From NCBI RefSeq assembly GCF_004786095.1, contig NZ_RHPJ01000001.1:248001-312000 (forward strand): a stretch of 64,000 nucleotides of DNA, in the 5' to 3' direction. A program made the position numbers and the translations under genes. This document shows, piece by piece, positions 56,867-64,000 of this stretch. The first letter of the stretch is position 1. Every line of letters starts with the position of its first letter. Source of the stretch: Serinibacter arcticus. Lineage in GTDB: Bacteria; Actinomycetota; Actinomycetes; Actinomycetales; Beutenbergiaceae. A model generated the notes under the pieces. It was not told the origin of the DNA. It was given only the letters and a program-made list of their open reading frames with translations, and did not search any database.

Positions 56867-57585
56867 GACGCGCTCCTGGGGGGTGGGGTGGGGCTGGTGG
56901 CCACGCTCTCGGCGCGGTAGCGGTACAGGCTCGGCGGGCGGTGGTTGGTGCCCTCGAGCCGGCGTCCGGTCGGCTCGACGCCGCCGGAGGCGAGCGTCTG
57001 TCGGCGGAAGTTGGCGGGGTCGAGCTCGCGCCCGAGCACCGCCTCGTGGACCGCGCGCAGCTCCGCGAGCGTGAACTCGGTGGGGAGGAACGCGTGGGCG
57101 ATCGGTGAGTAGAGGATCTTGGCCCGCAGCCGCGCCAGGGCGTAGTCGATGACCTGGATGTGGTCGAACGCGAGGTCGGGCAGCGCGTCGACGGGGAACC
57201 ACTCGACGTTGTGCGCACGCACCGCGGCCTGGTCCTCCTCGGCGCGCACGAGCGCCCAGTAGACGATCGAGACGACGCGGTCGGGGTCGGGGCCCTCGTT
57301 CTCGCGGTCGCGCGAGCGGTCCAGGCCTCCGAACGCGTAGAGCTGCTCGAGGTAGGCGGGGTCGAGACCGGTGGAGGTCGTCAGGGCGTTGCGCGCCGCC
57401 TGCTCGAGGCCGCAGCCCTCCCCCAGCGGGCCGCCGGGCAGCGCCCACCGACCCTCGTACGGCTCGCGGATGCGGCGGACGAGCGGGATCCAGAGGCCGA
57501 GGACGCCACCGCCGTCGTCGCCGTCGTCGTCAGGAGAGGGGCGCAGCGCGAGGATCACGCTGGAGACGGCGAGCTGGAGAGCCAT
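56863..57585 (-). CDS. nrtR: NrtR/NdnR-type Nudix-domain transcriptional regulator of NAD synthesis
   Basis: 240 aa. Residues 1-150 form a Nudix domain whose box is degenerate: the REx2E-E-x-G part reads ARNALTTSTGL, so metal-binding glutamates are gone and catalysis is unlikely. Residues about 155-225 have the NrtR winged helix with FTLAELRAVHEAVLGRELD, NFRRQTL and RPPSLYRY. Such proteins repress nad operons and are released by ADP-ribose or related ligands. Placed first in the nad operon, as in C. glutamicum ndnR. A candidate dyad lies 28 nt upstream. Confidence 0.9.
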   Translation of the reverse strand: MALQLAVSSVILALRPSPDDDGDDGGGVLGLWIPLVRRIREPYEGRWALPGGPLGEGCGLEQAARNALTTSTGLDPAYLEQLYAFGGLDRSRDRENEGPDPDRVVSIVYWALVRAEEDQAAVRAHNVEWFPVDALPDLAFDHIQVIDYALARLRAKILYSPIAHAFLPTEFTLAELRAVHEAVLGRELDPANFRRQTLASGGVEPTGRRLEGTNHRPPSLYRYRAESVATSPTPPPRSAS

Positions 57586-57612
57586 CGTCCACCCCTTCTG
57601 GTCGCATCGACG

Positions 57613-57646
57613 TTAAGTCCTGGGTCGAGAGTAGACCCGGGCTTAT
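57613..57646. promoter_or_regulatory. Candidate NrtR operator upstream of the nad operon
   Basis: Imperfect dyad TTAAGTCCTGGGTC ... GACCCGGGCTTAT with a 7-nt centre (GAGAGTA). It lies 28-61 nt upstream of the nrtR start in the only gap that can carry the operon's promoter. I did not verify a match to a known NrtR motif, so binding is inferred from placement and symmetry. Confidence 0.5.
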
Positions 57647-57687
57647 GGTCGAGGCAACCTGAAGGGGTGTCTGCGTGTCGCGGGGCG

Positions 57688-59523
57688 TCAGCGCCCGACG
57701 GCGTAGCCCTGCATCCCGCGCGGGTTCGCCGCCGCCTCGAGGAGGCCGTCGGCGCGCACGCCCGCCGCCGAGATCCGCCCCAGCGACCAGGGGCCCGACT
57801 CCTCCACCAGGTGCCCGCGCTTGCGCAGGTCGGCCAGCGCCCGCTCCCCCAGGCGCGACTCCGCGACCACGCCCATCGGCTCGGCCCCACGCGGGGAGAA
57901 CGAGCTCGGCGCGTGCGTGCTGTGCCAGCTCGGGGCGTCGATCGCGGCCTGCAGCGACGCGCCGTGCAGGAGGTGGCGCACGAGGAACGGCACGGTCCAC
58001 TGGTCCTGCTGGTCGCCGCCGGGCGTGCCGAACGCCGTCACGCGTCCGTCCGGGCCGCGCAGCAGGCCGGGGCTGAGCGTGGTGCGCGGGCGGACGCCCG
58101 GGCGCAGCGACGCCGGGTGGCCCTCCTCCAGCCAGAACATCTGCCCGCGCGTGGGCAGCGAGAACCCGAGCCCGGGGATCACCGGCGAGCTCTGCAGCCA
58201 GCCGCCCGACGGCGTCGCCGAGACCACGTTGCCCCACCGATCCACGACGTCGAGGTGGCACGTGTCACCGCGCGCCACGGTCGGCTCGCCCTCGCCGGGG
58301 CGAACCTCACCCAGCCCGCGGGGCCAGGCTCCGCCGTCGCCCCCCATCGCGCGACGCACGTGCGCCGGCAGCCGCGGCTCGACGCCGCGCGGCGAGCCGG
58401 GCCGCAAGCCGTCGAGGGCACGGTCGCCGACGATCGCGGCGCGCGAGCGCACGTAGGCGGGGTCGAGGAGGTCGGCCACGGTCACGGCGCGCGGGTCGCC
58501 CGGCGCGAGCGAGTCGCCGTAGAAGGCCTCGCGGTCGGCCATCGCGAGCTTGCTCGCCTCGATCGCGAGGTGGATCCAGCGCGGGTCGTCGGCAGCGAGG
58601 TCACCCACGCCCGCCGCCTGCAGGATCGCGAGCTGCTGCAGCAGCACGGGGCCCTGGCTCCACAGCCCGGGCTTGAGCACCTCGACGCCGCCGAACGTCA
58701 GCGAGGCCGCCGCCTCCTCGGTCGCGCGCCAGGCCGCGAGATCGGCGCCGGTCAGGAACGAGCGGTGCGTCGCGTCGGCGGCGTCCGGTCCGACGCCGTC
58801 CCACTGCGGCGTGCGCGCGAAGGCGTCCACGGCCTCGGCGACGAAGCCCTCGTAGTAGGCGGCGCGGGCGGCCTCGGCCTGGGCTGCGACGTCGGACCCG
58901 GCCGCCGCGGCCTCGCGACCGAGACGGTCGAGGGTGTCGGCGAGGTCGGGGTTGCGCAGGCGCGACCCGGGCGCGGGGGCCGCACCGCCCGCGAGGTAGA
59001 CCCCGGCCGAGGCGGTCCAGTGGTCGCGGAACACGTGCGCGACCGCCTCGATCGTGCTCGTCACGCGCGGGAGCGTCGGATGGCCGTGCCGCGCGTAGCC
59101 GACGGCGTAGCCCACCAGCTCCTCCAGCGGCTTCGTGCCGTAGCGGCCGAGCAGGTGCATCCAGGCGCCGAACGTCCCGGGCACGACGGCGGCGAGGTGC
59201 CCCGTGCCGGGGATCGCGTCGACCCCGAGGTCGCGGTAGGCCGCCGTCGTGGCCGCCTGCGGTGCGACACCCTGACCGCTGACGACGCGCGTGGTGCCCG
59301 TCGCCGCCTCGTGCACGATCACCGGCATGTCGCCGCCCAGCCCGTTGAGGTGCGGCTCGACGACGTGCAGCACGAGGCCCGCGGCGACGGCGGCGTCGAA
59401 CGCGTTCCCGCCCGCCTCGAGCACCGCCATCCCGGAGGCCGAGGCGAGCCAGTGGGTCGAGGCGACCATGCCGTGGGTGCCGAGCAGGTCGGGGCGCGTG
59501 GTGGTGTCGTCGTCGATCAGCAT
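57688..59523 (-). CDS. Gamma-glutamyltransferase family protein
   Basis: 611 aa from the ATG at 59523; an ATG at 59532 is inside the likely ribosome/-10 zone. It belongs to the Ntn-hydrolases that self-cleave. The nucleophile Thr is in ARGDTCHLDVVDRWGNVVSATPSGG (about residue 430), where Cys follows the Thr in place of the usual second Thr; later PRTTLSPGLL and FGTPGGDQQDQWTV are family-typical. There is no clear signal peptide, so it may act inside the cell. Substrate may be glutathione-like or mycothiol-related or another gamma-glutamyl amide. Not linked to the nad operon. Confidence 0.88.
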   Translation of the reverse strand: MLIDDDTTTRPDLLGTHGMVASTHWLASASGMAVLEAGGNAFDAAVAAGLVLHVVEPHLNGLGGDMPVIVHEAATGTTRVVSGQGVAPQAATTAAYRDLGVDAIPGTGHLAAVVPGTFGAWMHLLGRYGTKPLEELVGYAVGYARHGHPTLPRVTSTIEAVAHVFRDHWTASAGVYLAGGAAPAPGSRLRNPDLADTLDRLGREAAAAGSDVAAQAEAARAAYYEGFVAEAVDAFARTPQWDGVGPDAADATHRSFLTGADLAAWRATEEAAASLTFGGVEVLKPGLWSQGPVLLQQLAILQAAGVGDLAADDPRWIHLAIEASKLAMADREAFYGDSLAPGDPRAVTVADLLDPAYVRSRAAIVGDRALDGLRPGSPRGVEPRLPAHVRRAMGGDGGAWPRGLGEVRPGEGEPTVARGDTCHLDVVDRWGNVVSATPSGGWLQSSPVIPGLGFSLPTRGQMFWLEEGHPASLRPGVRPRTTLSPGLLRGPDGRVTAFGTPGGDQQDQWTVPFLVRHLLHGASLQAAIDAPSWHSTHAPSSFSPRGAEPMGVVAESRLGERALADLRKRGHLVEESGPWSLGRISAAGVRADGLLEAAANPRGMQGYAVGR

Positions 59524-59606
59524 GCGTTCCATCCTGCCCCGCCGCAGGCGGGCGGACGAGGAAGCCCGTTCTTGCGCTGACGGCGGTGACGTAGTGAGGT
59601 GGCCCG

Positions 59607-60968
59607 ATGAGCGAACCCAGCGCTGGATCCGGCACCACCACGACGACGGGCGACGGCGCGGCTCGATCGAGCGGCGGCCTCAAGAAGGTGATCACGGGGC
59701 CCCTGCTGTTCGCCTTCATCGTCGGCGACACCCTCGGGGCAGGCATCTACACGCTGGTCGGGACCATGGCCACGGACGTCGGCGGCGTCATCTGGCTGCC
59801 GCTCCTGATCGCGCTGGTGGTCGCGCTCCTGACCGCCGGCACCTACGCCGAGCTGATCACGAAGTACCCGCACGCGGGCGGCGCCGCCCGCTTCGCCGAG
59901 CGCGCGTTCGGCAAGCCGTACGTCGCCTTCATCGTCGGCTTCCTCATGCTCTCCTCGGGGATCACGACGGCGGCCGCCCTCGCCAACGCGTTCTCGGGCG
60001 ACTACTTCACCGCCCTGGTGGACGTGAACCCGCAGATCGTCGCCGTCGTCTTCATCGTGGTGCTGACGCTCGTGAACCTGCGCGGCGTGAAGGAGTCGCT
60101 GACCGCGAACCTGGTGGCCTCGGTCATCGAGGTCAGCGGTCTGGTCATCGTGATCACGGTCGCGTCGATGTTCTTCTTCGGCGGGGGCGGCGACGCCTCG
60201 CGCCTGGTGACCTTCGCCGAGGGCGTGCCGCCGGTGCAGGGCGCGTTCGCGGCGTCCGTCGTGGCGTTCTTCTCCTTCCTCGGCTTCGAGGCCGCGGCCA
60301 ACATGGCCGAGGAGGTCCGCAACCCGAGCAAGGTCTACCCGCGGGCGCTGTTCGGCGCGCTCATCACGGCGGCCGTCGTGTACCTCGGGATCGCCGTCGG
60401 CGCCGCCATCGTGCTGCCGGCCGACGAGCTCGCGAGCTCGAGCGGCCCGCTGCTCGACGTCGTCCAGGCCACCGGCATCGGCGTCCCGACCTGGCTGTTC
60501 AGCCTCATCGCCCTGGTGGCGATCGCCAACGGTGGCCTGCTGTTCATGGTGATGGCCAGCCGCGTGGGCTTCGGTCTCGCCGAGGCGGGCCTGCTCCCCC
60601 GCGCGTTCGGTCGCGTGCTCCCGAAGCGCGGCACGCCGTGGGTCTCGATCATCGTGGTCGGTGCCGCGACGATCGGGCTGTCGTTCCTGGGCAACGTCGG
60701 CACGCTCGCCGAGACGACGGTGCTGCTCCTGCTGCTGGTCTTCATCTCCGCGAACGTCAGCGTGCTCGTGCTGAAGAAGGACAAGGTCGAGCACGAGCAC
60801 TTCTCGATCCCGCGCGTCGTGCCGGTGCTCGCGATCATCACGAGCATCGTGCTGCTGTTCCAGCAGAGCGGCGTGGTCTGGCTCGGGGCGCTCGGCTACG
60901 CCGTGATCGGCTCGCTGCTGTACCTGGCGGCGCGGTACGCGCGCCGCCGCGAGGTCAGCTCCAGCTGA
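59607..60968 (+). CDS. APC family amino acid permease
   Basis: 453 aa with 12 hydrophobic segments. The first segment pattern FAFIVGDTLGAGIYTLVG and the third YAELITKYPHAGGAARFAERAFG, and FFSFLGFEAAANMAEEVRNPSK in segment six to seven, are APC family hallmarks. The substrate amino acid is unknown. The gene stands alone and diverges from the gamma-glutamyltransferase gene, so amino acids released by that enzyme are conceivable. Confidence 0.92.
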   Translation: MSEPSAGSGTTTTTGDGAARSSGGLKKVITGPLLFAFIVGDTLGAGIYTLVGTMATDVGGVIWLPLLIALVVALLTAGTYAELITKYPHAGGAARFAERAFGKPYVAFIVGFLMLSSGITTAAALANAFSGDYFTALVDVNPQIVAVVFIVVLTLVNLRGVKESLTANLVASVIEVSGLVIVITVASMFFFGGGGDASRLVTFAEGVPPVQGAFAASVVAFFSFLGFEAAANMAEEVRNPSKVYPRALFGALITAAVVYLGIAVGAAIVLPADELASSSGPLLDVVQATGIGVPTWLFSLIALVAIANGGLLFMVMASRVGFGLAEAGLLPRAFGRVLPKRGTPWVSIIVVGAATIGLSFLGNVGTLAETTVLLLLLVFISANVSVLVLKKDKVEHEHFSIPRVVPVLAIITSIVLLFQQSGVVWLGALGYAVIGSLLYLAARYARRREVSSS

Positions 60969-60998
60969 CGAACGGCAGTGGGGTCGATCGCGACGGCG

Positions 60999-62297
60999 TC
61001 AGTCCCGTCCGGCCTCGTACCCGCCGCGGCGGAAGGCCGGGGTGGCGAAGGCGACGACGGCGAGCGCGAGGAGCAGCGATCCCAGCATCACCGCGGCCAT
61101 GGACACCGCGGTGCCGCCGAACACGCCCACCAGCGGGCTGATCGCGGCGGGCAGGAGGGCGCCGAGCGATCCGCAGACCGCGGCGGCGGCACCGGCCCGC
61201 TCGCCGTGGCGACCGAGGGCGATCGCGGTGGCGTTCGGGGGCACGAAGTTCTGGAACGACACGGCGATCGCGAGCGGGATCAGGAACCCGAACACGCCGC
61301 CGAAGCCCGCGAGCGAGATCCCCAGCAGCACGAGCACCACGAGGATCTGGGCCGGGAGCGCGACCCTGATGATCCGGATCGGCGAGTACCGGTGCACGAG
61401 CGAGGCGTTGATCTGCGCCATGCCGACCATGAGCACGCCCGCCACGGCGAAGAACAGCGAGAACTGCGCGCCGGTGAGACCGAACTGGCCCTGCAGCACG
61501 AACGGTGAGCCGGAGACGTAGGCCATCAGCGCACCGCTGATGAGCCCGGGCAGCACCGCGAACGCGAGGAACCGCCGGTCGGCCACGAGCACGCGGTAGC
61601 TGCGCAGCGCCGTCGAGACGCCGCCGACGGCGCGCCGCTCGGGCGGGTGCGACTCCGGCAGGAACTTCCACACCGCGAGCATGACGAGCAGACCGCACGC
61701 CGCCAGGACGCCGAAGACCGCGCGCCAGCCCCAGTGGTGGGCGATGAACTCGCCGGCGGTCGGCGCGAACAGGGGCGCGACGCCGATGACGAGCATGAGG
61801 CGCGAGAGGGTCGCGGCGGCGACGGGACCGTTGTAGCGGTCGCGGATGAACGCCTGGGCGCAGACGCCCAGGGCTGCGGCGCCGACGCCCTGCATCAGCC
61901 GGAGGCCGAGGAACACCGCGATCCCGGAGCCGAACAGCACCAGGAGGCAGGCGACGATGTGCAACGCGGCACCGATGATGACGGGCTTGCGGCGGCCGAC
62001 GCGGTCGGACCACGGTCCGACGACGAGCTGGCCGAACGCCGCGCCGAACATCATGAACGAGATCGTCAGCTGCGCCGTCGCGGCGTTGACCTCCATCTCC
62101 TCCGCCACCTGCGGCAGGGAGGGAAGATACATGTCGACCGTGATGGCGAAGACGGCGGACATCGCCCCGAGCAGGCCGACGAGGGCCGGGCGGGGGCGGG
62201 GCGGGCGACCGGTCGCGACGCCGTCGACGGACGGGCCGGCGTTGCCGGGAACGGAGGGGGCGGCGGAGAGCGAGGGGCGGGCGGGCGCTTGGGTCAT
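60999..62297 (-). CDS. MFS transporter, Bcr/CflA drug-resistance type
   Basis: 432 aa with 12 hydrophobic segments. N-terminal pattern VFAITVDMYLPSLPQVAEEM is typical of the Bcr/CflA subfamily; the loop motif GPWSDRVGRRKPV follows the second segment, and FQNFVPPNATAIAL is in the later half. Drug:proton antiport is expected but the substrate is unknown. A 219-nt upstream gap holds a palindrome TCGAATCGTTTCGA. Confidence 0.88.
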   Translation of the reverse strand: MTQAPARPSLSAAPSVPGNAGPSVDGVATGRPPRPRPALVGLLGAMSAVFAITVDMYLPSLPQVAEEMEVNAATAQLTISFMMFGAAFGQLVVGPWSDRVGRRKPVIIGAALHIVACLLVLFGSGIAVFLGLRLMQGVGAAALGVCAQAFIRDRYNGPVAAATLSRLMLVIGVAPLFAPTAGEFIAHHWGWRAVFGVLAACGLLVMLAVWKFLPESHPPERRAVGGVSTALRSYRVLVADRRFLAFAVLPGLISGALMAYVSGSPFVLQGQFGLTGAQFSLFFAVAGVLMVGMAQINASLVHRYSPIRIIRVALPAQILVVLVLLGISLAGFGGVFGFLIPLAIAVSFQNFVPPNATAIALGRHGERAGAAAAVCGSLGALLPAAISPLVGVFGGTAVSMAAVMLGSLLLALAVVAFATPAFRRGGYEAGRD

Positions 62298-62399
62298 GGC
62301 TGGCTCAGTTTCGGGGCGCGAGGTGTCGTCGGGGCTCGCCGTGCCGACGCGTGGGCGCTGTCGGTGGCACCCCAGTCTGCGCCCCTCACCCGGGTCTTG

Positions 62400-62413
62400 T
62401 CGAATCGTTTCGA
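62400..62413. promoter_or_regulatory. Palindrome upstream of the MFS gene (LacI-like)
   Basis: TCGAATCGTTTCGA has 5-bp arms TCGAA/TTCGA around TCGT. It resembles LacI-family half-sites and lies 103 nt upstream of the MFS start. The rest of 62298-62516 shows nothing I can name. Assignment is weak. Confidence 0.3.
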
Positions 62414-62516
62414 AGCGCGGGACTGCAACGTTCTTGGGCTGTTCAAGCCTCGGTCAACCAGCCGCCATCCGACGGCACGGTGCGGGTCAGATCAGGCCGA
62501 TCCTCAGGTCCTGGAC

Positions 62517-62960
62517 CTACTCCGCGGTGCCGACGGCGTAGGCCGTGACGTCGTCGCCCTCGGGCACGGAGAGCGAGAGCTGCACGGTCGCGTCCTGCGG
62601 CTTGCCGAGCATCTGGATCGAGACGGGCGTGCCGTCGCACGCCATCTCCTTGGCGGTCGAGGACGCGCCGTCGATCAGCACGGAGACGGCGGCGAGCGCC
62701 GTCGGGTCGCCCGCCAGGCACGCGGCGTCCACGTGGAAGCGCGACTGCGCCGGCAGCATCTCCGCCTGCCCCTGGGCGACCTCACCGTCCTGGATCATCA
62801 CGCGCGTCACCTCGAGGTCGCGCGGTCCGGGGATCTCCACCGGCGTCGTCTCGACGGCGGTGGGGCTGGGCGCGGTCTCGGTCGAGTCCGGCGCTGGCTC
62901 GCTCGTGCACGCGGCGAGCGGCAGCAGCAGGGCGAGGACGAGCAGACGGCGGGAACGCAA
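62517..62960 (-). CDS. Putative lipoprotein
   Basis: 147 aa from TTG at 62960; GGAGG ends 5 nt upstream and no ATG/GTG start is better placed. The signal peptide ends LLPLAAC, a lipobox, so the protein should be anchored outside the membrane. Then an acidic Thr/Pro linker and an 80-residue beta-like domain containing two Cys (AACLAG, EMACDG) which may form a disulfide. No named family recognised. Confidence 0.75.
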   Translation of the reverse strand: MRSRRLLVLALLLPLAACTSEPAPDSTETAPSPTAVETTPVEIPGPRDLEVTRVMIQDGEVAQGQAEMLPAQSRFHVDAACLAGDPTALAAVSVLIDGASSTAKEMACDGTPVSIQMLGKPQDATVQLSLSVPEGDDVTAYAVGTAE

Positions 62961-63059
62961 CGGTGCCTCCGGGGACGAGCGGACTGGTCCCCCACTTCTA
63001 CCAGGTGGGGCTGGACGAGCTCGTCCAGCCTCTCTCATGTTGGTCTCATGCACCGCCAC

Positions 63060-63065
63060 TACCGT
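63060..63065 (+). promoter_or_regulatory. -10 hexamer of a leaderless membrane-protein gene
   Basis: TACCGT, then GTCGGG, then the GTG at 63072. The hexamer favours this GTG over the ATG at 63048. Confidence 0.45.
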
Positions 63066-63071
63066 GTCGGG

Positions 63072-63884
63072 GTGACAGACGGCATCGACGCTCCCACGAA
63101 CCACCAGCACCCCGGAGCCGCCGCCGGCGCCGCGGACGCCGCGGACACGTCTGACCCCGCGGACACCGACCGGGGCTACCGCTCGCTGCCGCTGCGCCGG
63201 ATGGCGGCCGTGACCGCCGGCATCGGGCTGCTCATCACGCTCATCGCCCTCGCGACCCTCACCCTGCTGCAGAATGCGCCGGCCCAGTACTTCGACGACA
63301 TCCACACCGTCTTCTGGCACTTCGACGTCGGCCGCGAGCACAACGTGGCCACCTGGTACTCCGCCGGGTTGTGGCTCCTCCTGGCCGTCGCGTCGATCGC
63401 GATCGCGCTGGCGCGACCGCAGCGGCCGCGGTCGTGGTGGTTCATCGCCGTCGTGGCGACGCTCGCCTCCGCCGACGAGTACCTCGAGCTGCACGAGCGT
63501 CTCGACGGTCCGGCGCAGAGCCTGGCCACCGCCCTGCCGTTCGACCTCTGGTTCACGTGGGTGCTCGTCGGGCTGCCCATCGCCGTGGTGGTGGCGGCGG
63601 TGCTGCTGCGCGCCGTGCTGTCGTTGCCCGCCGCGAGCAGGCTCGGGATCGTGGTCGCCGGGACGCTCTTCGTCCTCGGCGCCGTCGGGGTGGAGACCGT
63701 TAACGGCAGCATCCTGGAGCGCAACGACGGCATCGTCACGAACGCCTACCTCTACGGGACCATGGTCGAGGAGGTGCTGGAGATGGCCGCCGTCGGCCTC
63801 GCCCTCGCCTCGGTCCTGGCGCTCGTCCAGCACCGGCGCTCGGACGGCACGCTGCGGCTCGACCCGCGGGTCGCCGCTCGCTGA
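63072..63884 (+). CDS. Multi-pass membrane protein of unknown function
   Basis: 270 aa from the GTG at 63072 (ATG at 63048 would lie upstream of the promoter). A Pro/Ala/Asp-rich N-tail of about 40 residues precedes five to six hydrophobic segments. Between the second and third pair lies the polar motif ADEYLELHERLDG, with acidic residues and a His that may bind a metal; NGSILERNDGIVTNAY follows later. No family is recognised. Codon use matches neighbours. Confidence 0.7.
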   Translation: MTDGIDAPTNHQHPGAAAGAADAADTSDPADTDRGYRSLPLRRMAAVTAGIGLLITLIALATLTLLQNAPAQYFDDIHTVFWHFDVGREHNVATWYSAGLWLLLAVASIAIALARPQRPRSWWFIAVVATLASADEYLELHERLDGPAQSLATALPFDLWFTWVLVGLPIAVVVAAVLLRAVLSLPAASRLGIVVAGTLFVLGAVGVETVNGSILERNDGIVTNAYLYGTMVEEVLEMAAVGLALASVLALVQHRRSDGTLRLDPRVAAR

Positions 63885-63941
63885 CGGGGTCCGGTGCGTT
63901 CGAACCGTGCCCCGGCCGCCCGGGCGTGCTTCCATGGAGAC

Positions 63942-64000
63942 GTGGGCATCACGACGCCGGTGGCGCGAGCACGGGAACAGATCGGTCACGCCCTCTTCAC
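63942..64000 (+). CDS. Start of an unknown gene, truncated by the window end
   Basis: GTG at 63942 opens a frame of 19 visible residues (MGITTPVARAREQIGHALF). TTCCAT stands 6 nt before the start, the leaderless spacing seen in many neighbours. The gene continues beyond the window, so no family is assigned. Confidence 0.4.
   Translation, partial: MGITTPVARAREQIGHALF

Overview
High-GC actinobacterial chromosome, probably order Micrococcales near Cellulomonadaceae or Promicromonosporaceae. This rests on the very strong G/C preference at third codon positions, Actinobacteria-typical families (DUF2017, DUF3039, DUF4916, DUF6882, DUF2207), the tmRNA tag ADSKRTDFSLAA, the orn/tRNA-His neighbourhood, and abundant GTG starts with 4-nt stop/start overlaps. 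Genus is not determined. I see no phage, insertion sequence, CRISPR array or replication origin; this is core chromosome with a few accessory transport genes.

Layout. 1-7.4 kb: end of a DUF1905-like gene, then a lipoprotein with a transcobalamin-like domain, a fused ECF transporter (T-A-A) and its S component, facing cobalamin-dependent methionine synthase (metH); I read this as a vitamin B12 capture and use locus. 7.4-19.5 kb: two SRPBCC proteins, a GH1 beta-glucosidase, sufE divergent from a rhodanese, a glycerophosphodiesterase, tRNA-Lys, a BCCT transporter, an ATP-grasp protein, oligoribonuclease, tRNA-His, a PrxQ peroxidase, tRNA-Leu and small conserved proteins. 19.5-28.3 kb: a minus-strand block of ABC-F, a 34-codon small ORF, rdgB, rph, ppc, an MBL-fold hydrolase, murI, DUF2017 and clpS. 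28.4-32 kb: a flavin alpha-hydroxyacid oxidase, pncB, and an isolated HmuS/HemS-type heme protein behind an iron-box-like palindrome.

32-39.5 kb: SF2 helicase with DUF3039, an ABC exporter, the HU protein, two SMR exporters preceded by a guanidine-III riboswitch, a PPOX/F420-like protein, and tmRNA. 39.5-51.6 kb: an LLM oxidoreductase, DoxX-like and DUF2207 proteins, smpB, DUF6882, the cell-division cluster ftsE-ftsX-M23 peptidase, prfB, and a YtrA-type gntR/ABC operon with its palindromic operator. 51.8-57.6 kb: the NAD operon nrtR-nadA-nadB-nadC-nadS, whose regulator has a degenerate Nudix box. 57.7-64 kb: gamma-glutamyltransferase, an APC permease, a Bcr/CflA-type MFS exporter, a lipoprotein, a membrane protein and the start of one more gene.

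Two repeat families stand out. A 21-bp unit (core AGTACCTCG) occurs as three in-frame copies at the end of the ECF S gene and as a 3+3 inverted array beside the gntR operator. A palindromic element (core GAGAGCGAC) occurs twice between genes. Many genes have a TANNNT hexamer 6-7 nt before the start codon and no clear Shine-Dalgarno sequence, which predicts widespread leaderless transcription.
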